From: Ustilago trichophora
Taxonomy: Eukaryota > Basidiomycota > Ustilaginomycetes > Ustilaginales > Ustilaginaceae
Direction: 5' to 3'
DNA length: 64,000 nucleotides
Assembly (NCBI GenBank): GCA_900323505.1
Contig: OOIN01000004.1
Span: 1,302,001 to 1,366,000 of the forward strand
Both the position numbers and the translations under genes were made by a program. The notes under the pieces were generated by a model that saw only the letters and a list, made by a program, of their open reading frames with translations, was not told the origin of the DNA and did no database searches. Below are positions 22,825 through 31,700 of this stretch, in pieces. Numbering within the stretch: the stretch's first letter is position 1; each line of letters begins with the position of its first letter.

Positions 22825-23103
22825 ATGCCGTCAGACGATTCAGACGATAGTAGTGGTAATAATAGACTTTGCATACATCGACAATCAACTCCAAAAACAC
22901 TCCCGCTGCTGACTTCTTCCGTACAGCTCGCATCCACTCCACTTCCTACTCGAGCTATTCACGCCATCCTCCTTCCCCTTCCCAAAGCTCCTGATCCGCC
23001 TCCCTCTCGCTCCCAGATTCAACATCACCTCCGCCTCCCTTACTCCATCTCCCTCAATCTTCTCACTTCTGCCCCACTCTACCTCCACCACCAACCGAGA
23101 TGA
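22825..23103 (+). other. Candidate upstream ORF of SPE2 overlapping its start codon
   Basis: ATG 22825 begins a 92-codon frame in the leader; its TGA (23101-23103) overlaps the SPE2 ATG (23100-23102) as ATGA. If the possible leader intron is removed, the same ATG gives a 32-codon frame ending at 22992-22994 instead. In either case SPE2 translation would follow an upstream ORF. The peptide is Ser/Pro/Leu-rich and has no recognised homologue, so it may be regulatory or accidental. Confidence 0.4.
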
Positions 23104-24809
23104 CACCCGCAATCGACCTTGAAGCTACTGCCAACCGTCTCGACTCCTACTCTCCTGCTTCCTACCAGATGCAGCACAACCACCACCACCACCACCACCA
23201 CCACCTTCATCATCACAAGGATACTGCCGACCTTCTCATGGAGGCTAAAGAAGCACAGCGCATCAAGACCCTCGAGATCATGGATGCCCGCGCTGAGCTC
23301 CTCCGCTCCAAGCAGCTCCAGGATGACGCTTCCAGCATCACCACCGCCGTCGATTCCAACAGCGGCAGTCCCGAAAAGGTTCAGGAGGACTTTCACGACC
23401 CCTGCGGTCCCTTTGAAGGCCCAGAGAAGCTCCTCGAGCTCTGGTTTGCCGAAGAACCTACCGACGTCAGCGCCTGTCACTGGGACGACCCCGACGCCCG
23501 CCCTAACCACTTTGGCCTCCGCTCCGTGCCCAAAGCCGTGTGGGAAACCATGCTCGACATTGTCAAGTGCAAAGTTCTCAGCGTCATCGAAAGCTCTCAC
23601 GTCGATGCTTACCTGCTCAGCGAGTCTTCCATGTTTGTCTTCCCCCACAAACTCATCCTCAAGACTTGCGGCACCACCACCCTTTTGCTCGGTCTCGAAA
23701 AGCTCTTGACCATTGCAGCCAAGGCTCTGGCCGGTCTCACCACCTCGGCCAGCTTTGTCAAGCTCTCCACTGTCGAATCGAACGCATCCGATGCCAAATC
23801 CGACGACGACCAGGACAACGACGAAGCTTCTACCGCCATGTCCGACTCGAGCTTCATCCAGGAACGTCAGCTTGGATCCATCGTCAAGCACGCCTTTTAC
23901 AGCCGAAAGAGCTTCATGTTCCCCGAGCGTCAAAAGGGTCCTCACCGCGACTGGATGCTCGAAGTTGCCGTCCTCGACCGCTTCTTTGACTACGGTTCCG
24001 CCTACACTGTCGGAAAGATGAACGGCGACCACTGGCTTCTCTGGATGGGCTGCGAGGGTGCTCGTGAGGCACAGCGTCCTCTTGCCGCCGTTGAGCGACC
24101 TCTTGCTCTCCCTGCCCCCTGTGTCGAGGATCAGACGCTCGAGATCCTTATGACCCACCTTTCGTCGGCCTCGTGCGCACGATTCGTGTTTGACGAAGAT
24201 CTCCCGCACCCCACCGTCGCCGACTGCTTCCCGCAGAAGCAGCTGACCGCCGCCGAAGCTGCCGCACCATCCTCGCTCGACAAGGGTCATGCACTCGGTC
24301 TTGCCCTGTCCAACAAACTCGGCCTTACCGATCTTTTCCCCGAAACCGAGATCGACGCGTTCGCATTCGAACCCTGCGGATATTCTGCCAACGCCGTCAT
24401 GCCTCGTGGCGGAAAGAACGACAACGCAGGATACTGGACCATTCACGTCACCCCCGAGGAAGACTCTTCCTACGCTTCGTTTGAGACCAACGTCGCCCTT
24501 TGCTCCAACAGCAACAGCCGCGATGAAGCACAGACGCTGGCACTCCCCACCAACCTTCCCACGTTGGTGCGAAGGGTGGTGGACATTTTTGAACCCGGTA
24601 AAATGTCGGTCACTCTCTTTGTTGCCACTTCCGAGGAGCAAGACGAGGTAGAGACTGAGCAGAACGCCGGCGGAAAGATGCCTCTTACCAACGAGGATAT
24701 CCTGCACGCTCTCACGCTCAAGGGCTACAAGCGTACCGACAGGATCGCTTACGAGTTTGAGAGATACAACTTGGTCTTTGTCTCTTTCGAGAAGCGACGT
24801 GTTCACTAG
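23100..24809 (+). CDS. SPE2: S-adenosylmethionine decarboxylase proenzyme
   Basis: Single exon, 569 residues. The enzyme makes decarboxylated AdoMet, the aminopropyl donor for spermidine and spermine. The self-cleavage site is AYLLSESSMFVFP: processing between E175 and S176 would create the pyruvoyl group and the beta and alpha chains. Other family segments are PHKLILKTCGTTTLL, DRFFDYGSAYTVGKMNGDHW and PCGYSANAV. In yeast the serine is residue 88, so this protein has about 88 extra N-terminal residues, including a poly-His run (about 28-39) and an Ala/Glu-rich helix. There is also an acidic insertion (KSDDDQDNDEAS) at about 237-250. The leader contains an upstream ORF that may give polyamine control (inference). 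Confidence 0.96.
   Translation: MTPAIDLEATANRLDSYSPASYQMQHNHHHHHHHHLHHHKDTADLLMEAKEAQRIKTLEIMDARAELLRSKQLQDDASSITTAVDSNSGSPEKVQEDFHDPCGPFEGPEKLLELWFAEEPTDVSACHWDDPDARPNHFGLRSVPKAVWETMLDIVKCKVLSVIESSHVDAYLLSESSMFVFPHKLILKTCGTTTLLLGLEKLLTIAAKALAGLTTSASFVKLSTVESNASDAKSDDDQDNDEASTAMSDSSFIQERQLGSIVKHAFYSRKSFMFPERQKGPHRDWMLEVAVLDRFFDYGSAYTVGKMNGDHWLLWMGCEGAREAQRPLAAVERPLALPAPCVEDQTLEILMTHLSSASCARFVFDEDLPHPTVADCFPQKQLTAAEAAAPSSLDKGHALGLALSNKLGLTDLFPETEIDAFAFEPCGYSANAVMPRGGKNDNAGYWTIHVTPEEDSSYASFETNVALCSNSNSRDEAQTLALPTNLPTLVRRVVDIFEPGKMSVTLFVATSEEQDEVETEQNAGGKMPLTNEDILHALTLKGYKRTDRIAYEFERYNLVFVSFEKRRVH
23176..23218. repeat. CAC trinucleotide repeat (poly-His) in SPE2
   Basis: CACCAC repeats with interruptions encode the poly-His segment in the SPE2 N-terminal extension. 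Confidence 0.85.
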
Positions 24810-25006
24810 ATCATGTTCTTGATTCCAAAGTGGTATTCCCGACTCCTTTTCTTTCTGGTCACTTTTTTGGACTCGGTTCTTGTTTCACTCTTCAACCTGT
24901 TGTCAAGCTTTGTTGCTCTTACTTGGATGGTTCACTTGACACACTCGTCTTGTTTTTGCTTTTTATTTTTCTGCTATGTTGTTGCAATTGACCCGTTTTC
25001 ATCTTG

Positions 25007-26356
25007 CTAAAGGAGTCGATTGTGCACTAGGATTCCAGCAAGTTCTTCCAGTCCTATACTGTGTTCGCCGATGATACCTTGTGCGGCAGCTGCGCCCTTG
25101 ATTGCGTGTGCACTCTTTCTTTGGCCTGACGCGTTATCAGCAGCTGTACTGAGGGCGGGGGCGAAAAGATTTGAACCTTCTTGGATCATTTCTTGAATTT
25201 CGATTGGTGGTATTTTTTCACCGATGGATTGAACAATGCTTGTCAACTCTGTAATGCCAATACGACGTTGGGTTGGGGGAAAGGGGGAAGGCGGGAGATG
25301 GGAGAGGAGGAGAGAGTAGATCATTTGAGCGTTGTCGCGTTGTAATGGGTTGAGATGGGTGATGCTGCGGATGGAAGAGGTGTTGGATGGGTTGCTGGGT
25401 GATTTGCGTCGACGCTTGCGATTCGATGTGCGCGCAGTGTCTGATTCCGAAAGCGAGGGGGAAGGCGAAGGGGAGTTGGCAGGACGTCGACGTCGTCGAG
25501 CAGCAGAATCACGACCAGCGGCAGAATCAACATCGTACTCGTCTTCATCCTCTTCGCTAGTCAGATCGCTACCCGTATCCAAATTCGCACTCGTCTTCCC
25601 ACTCCGTCGTCGCCTACGATCTCTAGATGCTCCAAAATCGTCTTCTGAATCCTCTCCATCATCCATGATGAATCCTCCCCCACCGCCATCTCCTCCATCT
25701 TCGTCCGCTACGATCTCTGCTGCCTTCTGCCTGCCCTGCACTGCAGCTTTGCGCTTCGGTCGTCTGCTGCTGCTGCTGCTGCTGATTGCCTCCACATGAT
25801 CCTCCTCTTGAGCCCGAACACGTCGCTCTTCGAGCAAGACAGATGCGACCTGTTGAAACTCTTGTCGACCGACTACTTTTTCGGCTTTGACGCCGGGGGG
25901 TAAACGCCGCCGTGAAGAGGATGGAGTGTAGGCGGTTTCGGCGAAAAGGGAGAGGACGGAGGGATCTGTTGAATCTAGACCAAGGTTGGCGAGTGCTTCT
26001 GGGATGCAGCTGAGGGGAATGGTGGTTGGCTTTGTGAAAGTGGATGATGAGGGCTGAGCGTATGTCTCGTTGTCATTGTCTTCGTCGTCGAGGATGAACC
26101 CGCCACCGCCTGAGGAATCGTCGGGTAAAAAGCCTCCACCACCTGCATCGTTGTCATCGACTAGGAATCCTCCACCTCCTAGCTCGGAGTCATCGGGGAT
26201 GAAACCTCCTCCGCCAGAGCTGGAGGCACGGTCGTGAGGAGCAGGGTCGGTAAGCGAAGGTCGAGAGTAAGGGTTCGGGAGGGTGCTAGGATCGTCGCCA
26301 GCTTCAATGCGGTGTGTCCTGAAGGCATCGTCGAATGCCGCATCGATATCGTCCAT
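25007..26356 (-). CDS. Acidic GGGGF-repeat protein with centrin/Rad33-like C-terminus
   Basis: Single exon, 449 residues, ATG 26356. The N-terminal third has four copies of GGGGF(I/L)xDD at about residues 48, 60, 72 and 83, spaced 11-12 residues apart; a fifth copy, GGGGGFIMDDGED, lies at 224-236. The middle is basic-acidic and Ser-rich, with nuclear-type KRK and RKRRRK clusters. The C-terminus (about 335-449) has the pattern of paired EF-hand-like helices: NAQMIYSLLLSHL, IGITELTSIVQSIGEKIPPI and IGLEELAGILVHNRLL, without clear calcium ligands. This resembles Rad33 and centrin-like partners of Rad4/XPC in nucleotide excision repair, but that assignment is tentative. The repeats may be short peptide ligands presented in tandem. 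It converges with SPE2 (stops 197 bp apart) and shares a 353-bp divergent promoter with GCD7. Confidence 0.55.
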   Translation of the reverse strand: MDDIDAAFDDAFRTHRIEAGDDPSTLPNPYSRPSLTDPAPHDRASSSGGGGFIPDDSELGGGGFLVDDNDAGGGGFLPDDSSGGGGFILDDEDNDNETYAQPSSSTFTKPTTIPLSCIPEALANLGLDSTDPSVLSLFAETAYTPSSSRRRLPPGVKAEKVVGRQEFQQVASVLLEERRVRAQEEDHVEAISSSSSSRRPKRKAAVQGRQKAAEIVADEDGGDGGGGGFIMDDGEDSEDDFGASRDRRRRRSGKTSANLDTGSDLTSEEDEDEYDVDSAAGRDSAARRRRRPANSPSPSPSLSESDTARTSNRKRRRKSPSNPSNTSSIRSITHLNPLQRDNAQMIYSLLLSHLPPSPFPPTQRRIGITELTSIVQSIGEKIPPIEIQEMIQEGSNLFAPALSTAADNASGQRKSAHAIKGAAAAQGIIGEHSIGLEELAGILVHNRLL

Positions 26357-26709
26357 CCTTTTTTTTTTGTGCTGCTGAAGCCTGTGTCAGCCGATGATAG
26401 GTGGTCAGATGGAAACAAGATGAACGGCGAGCAAGACGAAAAGAACAAGGTGAAATGTCAAATGCTGAGTCGTGCATACGAGCATACCGAGCGAAGTGGA
26501 GGTATTAAAAAAATAGCTAATTGTTAGGTCGAAAGGGTAAGTCAGTATCGCACGGGAGCTGGGCTGAAAAGGAAGAAAAAGTGTGTGCGGAAAGTGTTGC
26601 TCCCATCTTTTGAGACTCTCGCTTCGAAAGGGTCTCTTGCAACTCATCTTCTCACCACCTCTACACCACACCATATCGACGTTGGGACTGAGCCGTCCGT
26701 TGTCCAACC
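26357..26709. promoter_or_regulatory. Divergent promoter GGGGF-repeat gene / GCD7
   Basis: 353 bp between two start codons, with a poly-A/T tract directly upstream of the GGGGF-repeat ATG (26360-26369). No GTAC palindrome is present. The last 60 bp before GCD7 are C/T-rich. Confidence 0.5.
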
Positions 26710-28461
26710 ATGACAGCCGCAAGTACCGCCTCCTTGGCAGGCCCCGGCCTTCCAGCGGCCAAATTCACCCACCAAGCTCCCTTCGAAAGCATCATCAAGG
26801 ACAAAGCCTCTCAAAAGCTCATCATCTCTCTCTCCCTTCGCCTTCGACGAGGGCAAATCTCGGGACCCGAAGCAGTCTCGGAAGCCACCGCAAAAGCTCT
26901 TCGCTCCGTTGTTTCCAGCGCCAAATACAACTCGATGCAGGAGCTGATTGATATCATCAAAGCTGCAGGGAGACACTTGCAGCTTAGCCAACCGGCAGAA
27001 CAGTCCATTGGCAACATCACCAGACGAGTTGTACACCTGTTGCGAGAAGAGGCCAAGGCCGCGCTGCTTGAAGCACGCGAAAAGGAGCTGGCTGGAGGAA
27101 AGAGCGGAGAAGGCAGTGGAATGAACAGCTTGAGTAACTCGATCTCGGATTTGCACCTTGCCACGGCGTTCGGTACGGCAAGTGCGATTCCTGGACATGT
27201 CCAGAGTCCCAGTGCCAGCGCGTCTAGCTCTTCGAGTTCTGTCCCGCAGCTCCCTGCTCACGCAGGAAGAAGTCTGCACTCCCAGTTCCCTTCGTCTTCT
27301 TCCTCGTCCACTGGAGGCGCTTCCATGACGAGACCAGGACCATACCCCCTCCGCACGGGATCAGACCATGCCTCGGGCTCGAGCGCATTCGTCCATGGCA
27401 GCTTTTCCATCTCTGACTTGGTCGCTGCGGGCGCGATGGCCGCGTCGACATCTAGCAGTCTCGCTCACACCCCTGCTGATGGAAGCTATGCCTCCACCCC
27501 CCACGCCTCTCTGTCGAGAAAGGGATCCGGTGTCTTTGATGCCAGCTTCACCCAATTGTCGCAGCACATGTCTGCGGTGAGTCTGACCGAGGATCCTGCT
27601 GGAGAAGCTGCGGCTGAGGAAGCGATGCAGAGAGGAGGCTCCATGCTCGCCACGACTCCCGGTCTCGACGATGGGGATGATGAGGACGACGAAGACGCGT
27701 CATCCCACGAATCCGAATTGGAATCCGACGATGAAAAACTGATCACTGGAAAGAAATCCGCAGGAGCCTACTTCCTCAAACCTCTTCTGATTCAAGCAAT
27801 TCAAGATCTCATCGACGAACTCGAAACGGTCGATGATAACATCTCCAAAGTGTCCAGAGACCACATCCACTCTGGCGAAGTGATCCTCACTTTGGGTGCA
27901 AGTGCTACAGTCCAAGGCTTCTTTTCGGCGGCTGCGAAAGACCGAAAATTCACCGTCATTGTACCGGAGACCGCCCCCTCATACGCAGGACACGATCTCG
28001 CGAGATCCCTCAGCAAAGCCGGTATCTCTGTTCTGCTTATCCCAGATAGCAGTATCTTTGCTGTTATGCCACGTGTCTCGAAAGTTGTCCTTGGCGCACA
28101 TGCAGTATTGGCTAATGGAGGTTTGATGTCTAGTGCCGGAGCCTTTGCAACCGCTTTGGCTGCTAAACAGCATAGTACACCTGTGGTTATCTTGACTGGT
28201 GTCTATAAGATTTGTCCAGAGTGGTCGAGCATTCAAGATTTTTCCAGTGTTTCGTCGATTGGTGCACTGGGTCCGAGTGCTTTGTTTGATTATTCTACAA
28301 GTAGTAGTATTGTACAAGATGCCGAGATTGTATCGAATGCTTATGATTACGTTCCTCCACATTTGGTTGACGTTTTTATAACTAATCTTGGTGAACATCC
28401 TCCAAGTTACGTTTATAGGTTGGTAAAGGAAAATTATCATCAGGACGACATTATTCTTTAA
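26710..28461 (+). CDS. GCD7: eIF2B subunit beta
   Basis: Single exon, 583 residues. It belongs to the regulatory subcomplex of eIF2B, the guanine-nucleotide exchange factor for eIF2, in the cytosol. The N-terminal helical domain (about 20-135) includes FESIIKDKASQKLIISLSLR and the helix around LIDIIKAAGRHL. The C-terminal Rossmann-like domain (about 350-583) has HIHSGEVILTLGASATVQGF, FTVIVPETAPSYAGHDLA, LIPDSSIFAVMPRVSKVVLG and the ending YDYVPPHLVDVFITNLGEH then PPSYVYRLVKENYHQDD. The beta subunit is distinguished by the IFAVMxRVxKV and YHxDD ending. A low-complexity insertion of roughly 200 residues (about 145-345; Ser-rich then acidic) separates the two domains, making it much longer than yeast Gcd7 (381). 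Confidence 0.95.
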   Translation: MTAASTASLAGPGLPAAKFTHQAPFESIIKDKASQKLIISLSLRLRRGQISGPEAVSEATAKALRSVVSSAKYNSMQELIDIIKAAGRHLQLSQPAEQSIGNITRRVVHLLREEAKAALLEAREKELAGGKSGEGSGMNSLSNSISDLHLATAFGTASAIPGHVQSPSASASSSSSSVPQLPAHAGRSLHSQFPSSSSSSTGGASMTRPGPYPLRTGSDHASGSSAFVHGSFSISDLVAAGAMAASTSSSLAHTPADGSYASTPHASLSRKGSGVFDASFTQLSQHMSAVSLTEDPAGEAAAEEAMQRGGSMLATTPGLDDGDDEDDEDASSHESELESDDEKLITGKKSAGAYFLKPLLIQAIQDLIDELETVDDNISKVSRDHIHSGEVILTLGASATVQGFFSAAAKDRKFTVIVPETAPSYAGHDLARSLSKAGISVLLIPDSSIFAVMPRVSKVVLGAHAVLANGGLMSSAGAFATALAAKQHSTPVVILTGVYKICPEWSSIQDFSSVSSIGALGPSALFDYSTSSSIVQDAEIVSNAYDYVPPHLVDVFITNLGEHPPSYVYRLVKENYHQDDIIL

Positions 28462-28532
28462 AAAAAAAACAAAACAAAAAAACCATGGTCGAGTATGTAT
28501 CGTTCTTTCCTCTATTTCAACCTTTCACTACG

Positions 28533-28555
28533 AAAAAAAAAAAAAAAAAAAAAAA
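28533..28555. repeat. Poly-A tract (23 nt)
   Basis: Uninterrupted genomic A run just after the GCD7 stop. Confidence 0.9.
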
Positions 28556-28607
28556 GCTTTGTGTGCGAAATACGAGTCGATATTGCGAAAGAGTTGCAGA
28601 GTGTGTG

Positions 28608-28610
<3 letters not shown>

Positions 28611-28638
<28 letters not shown>
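28611..28638. repeat. GA dinucleotide microsatellite
   Basis: About fourteen GA units. Confidence 0.9.
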
Positions 28639-28642
<4 letters not shown>

Positions 28643-28783
28643 GGAATCAGATGCGGACGGTAAAGGGTCATTGTTCGTGTGAGGTGTACTGCATGCAAGA
28701 CTAGAAAAGAATGGACAAGAGACAAAAAAAAGAAAGAGAAAAAAAAAAAAGTGGTGGCGATGCGAGATCGCTTGTGGAAGGCT

Positions 28784-31700
28784 TTAGAAGCGTTCCTTGG
28801 TGGTTGTGAGGGGCGACACCGAGTCGCTACGTGCAGGAATGGGTGGTCGAGGGGAGCGCGTTTGACGACCTGACTCTGATGTTTCGCCCACGTTGTCATC
28901 GACAGCATTCTTGACCCCTGCATCGGCGTTTCTAGGCAATGCCGTCTCCTCTGAGTATACAGGTGATGAGAACACATCGCCTCGTGGCAGCTCTGACGAC
29001 TTGTGCGGGGCAAATTGACCTGACTGGGATTCGTGCGCATCGGTCTTTTCTGCGGGGACGTCGAGGTTGAGCTCCTTCACGGGCTCAGAAACACTCGTAT
29101 GCGCAACTGTGTCCTCTGCTTTACCAGGTGCTGTGGACGGAGGGGAAGATTCAGCGGAGTACGTCTGCCCACCGCGCTCGATTGAGCTTCTGTTCTGCGT
29201 CGAGAGCGATCCCTGCGAAAGTGGAACAACCGACGACAGTGGCGAGTGGCGATAAGGCAACGGTACGGACGGCGCACGTGGGATAGGGGAGGGACCCCTT
29301 GAAATCCGTCTATCCCCCTCATGCGGTAGTACCAAACTGAGCCGCGTCCCGCTTCCAATGGTTGGACGCTTGAATTCTGCGTCGTCCTCGTGCGCGGCCG
29401 TTGAGCTCGACGGGATCTTCTCGTGGTCGAGGAACGAATCTGACACTGCCTCCGCTTCAAGTTTGTCGATAAGCGCGTTGCTGCTATGGTGGCCGAGGGG
29501 CATAGCAACCGTGTCAAGCTCTTCGCTCGGCGAGGGTTGGCTGAGGATGTAGTGCGAGTTGGTCGTCGCATCATTGCCCGGAAGAGCTGCCAAAATTCTC
29601 TGCAAGTCGGAGAAGAACTCGAGCCGGGGTAGACCAGCTCGCTTCCATCCACCGAGACGAGATCCAAACGCTCCACCAGCGGTAGATGGACCTCCCATCT
29701 CTGCTGCGTCGCCATGGACGTGAGCGGGAGACAGCTCGATAGGGTTGGCACGTAGCGATCGATCTCGGTAAACGTGGTCTGGATGAAGCTTCTCGTGGAC
29801 TGTGAGCAGCAGCCGAATGAGCTGGGCTCGATTGCTCTGGAACTCGAACAGCAGAAGAACGTCATCCAGCTTGCGCTCCAAAACATCCCACACATCAGAA
29901 GCGTCTGGGGTCGGTACAGAGGCTCTCCAGCGCGCCTTGGCCCGCTCCGCTCGCTGGCGGTAGCGGAATGAGCTTCCTCCGCTCAAGTGCGGCGGCTCCA
30001 TTGAAGGCGAGGTGGAGGTGGCTGGCAAGCCTGCGTCTCCACCGAGCTCCGCAGCAGGTGCCAAAAGCCCCAGAGCGGCCAGATCCTCGCGCCGCGACGT
30101 CTCCATCAACGTCTCGAGCGACACCACGCCGAGCCAGAGCTTCCACAAATCCATCCGTTGACGATCGATCTTGCACGCTCTAAGTACGCGCAAGACACGT
30201 GCAAAATTGATCTCGACCAAAGCTTCACGGGTGAGCTCGTGACCTTCAGCAGAGCTCGAGGTGAAGGGCTCGTGTAGCCGCGAGAAGCTGGGACTGGCCA
30301 TGATCTCACTCTTATCAGCGCTGGGCAGGGTGTTCGAAGCATCGCCAACGTCAGCCATAGGGGACAGCCCGTCAAATCGGATGCTTCGGGATGGACCACA
30401 GAAGCTGGACGGAATCGATTCACGTGCGAGGCCTGCATTACCATCCGGTGACGCTTCACCCCTCTTGTGGACGGCGGCCAGCTGTCGCTGCTGGAACTTG
30501 CGTTCCATCGTGCGCAACGTCGTGGCAGCAAACGCCAAATCTTCGTCCTGCAATCTGTGCTTGACAAAGTGCCAGCTGATGAATGGGTTGCGAGCATCTA
30601 CCTTGTTGATCTTGAGCATGGCCCACTTGTAAGAGGTCTGACTCGCAGCAAGCCCTGTCGGGGTGCGATGCACCTTGGCTTCCCGGTCCATGGCGATGAT
30701 GCTGGGCAAAAGGCTCTTGAGCTCGCGGATGGTTCCAGTAAACTCTTTGGCATGCTTGCGTGCCCGTCGCCTTGCGCGCGGGTCTTTGCTCTTGGTCGGG
30801 TCACGTCCATTGGACATGTCACCCGGCAAACGACGTGGAAGGAAACCAGACGAGCGACCGTATGCAGGTGCGTAGAGCATCTCGTCGTCTTCGCTCGATG
30901 AGTCGGTCTCATCCGATCCTCCGAGAGGGCTCTCATCTTCGTATTCGTCATCACTACGTCCGTGCTTGATACCCGTTTTGCCGGGCGACAGAGGTGCCTT
31001 GCTTCCGAGATCAGGCAAGGGGATCTCATTGGCCGGTGATGTCGTTTTGCCGAGCAGCCCTTCGCCGGACTTCGAGGTGCTTGTACCGGCCAGCGGTTTT
31101 CTTCGGCGCAAACGGATCCAACGGCGCCGGCGGACAAAAGTAAATGGGTCCGGCGTGCCCGTCCACTTGCTCGACCGGGCACGTGCTGAGCGTTTGATCG
31201 CTTCAAAGCCGTCATCCTCCTTGGAGCTCTCCTTCTCTTGGCGCTTCTTCTCTTTCTCGGCAAGACGAGCGTTCATCTCCATGATGCCTTCGGCGCCTGT
31301 CTTGGGCATTCCGACTCTGCCATGAGGGAAATGAACATTGGGCCAGAATCTGCGGCCAAAGTTGCCACTGTACTGCCAGCCGGCCTCGTCAACATCGCCT
31401 GTCATGTCTATGAACCACTCTGGATAAGCCCACTCCCAGGAGGGATCGGGTAGCTGCGCGTTCGCGATGTTGTATGCCGATCGCTTGCCGTTGGCAAATG
31501 TCCAGGGCGAAGGGTCCCACTGGAAGAGCGTCCTGGGGCTGAACTTGGGGATGCCGAATACGAGCAGGCCGCGTTGATTTTCGTATAGGATGTCAAACTC
31601 GTATTTGACCTTGTTGGCATCGGCAGGAGCTTGCTGCTCTGCATACTTGGCCAGCATTTTGTCGAGCTCGGCGTCCGGGTCCGCTCGACGAGCCTCAGCA

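Larger units (their letters stand above)
21653..23099. promoter_or_regulatory. Divergent region ALYREF / SPE2, with long SPE2 leader
   Basis: 1.4 kb. It contains two palindrome elements (21882-21901 and 22394-22409), a GA-rich patch at 22481-22503 and, from about 22540, a C/T-rich leader reaching the SPE2 ATG. An upstream ATG at 22825 opens a frame that ends on the SPE2 start. A possible 71-bp leader intron (GTAATA near 22856 to TACAG near 22926, with CTGAC ahead of a pyrimidine tract) lies inside it. Confidence 0.5.
28462..28783. other. Convergent region GCD7 / dysferlin-domain gene with simple repeats
   Basis: 322 bp holding a poly-A run at 28533-28555, a GA microsatellite at 28611-28638 and more A-rich sequence. 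No coding region is supported; these are 3' untranslated stretches of two converging genes. Confidence 0.6.

Noticed and set aside
23079..24806. 575-codon open frame on the - strand opposite SPE2
   Set aside because: Antisense shadow of a confident gene, with repetitive Val/Gly-rich composition and no family match.
28533..28638. Poly-A and GA tract considered as a retrotransposon tail
   Set aside because: No target-site duplication or reverse-transcriptase sequence nearby; simple microsatellites after a gene end explain it.
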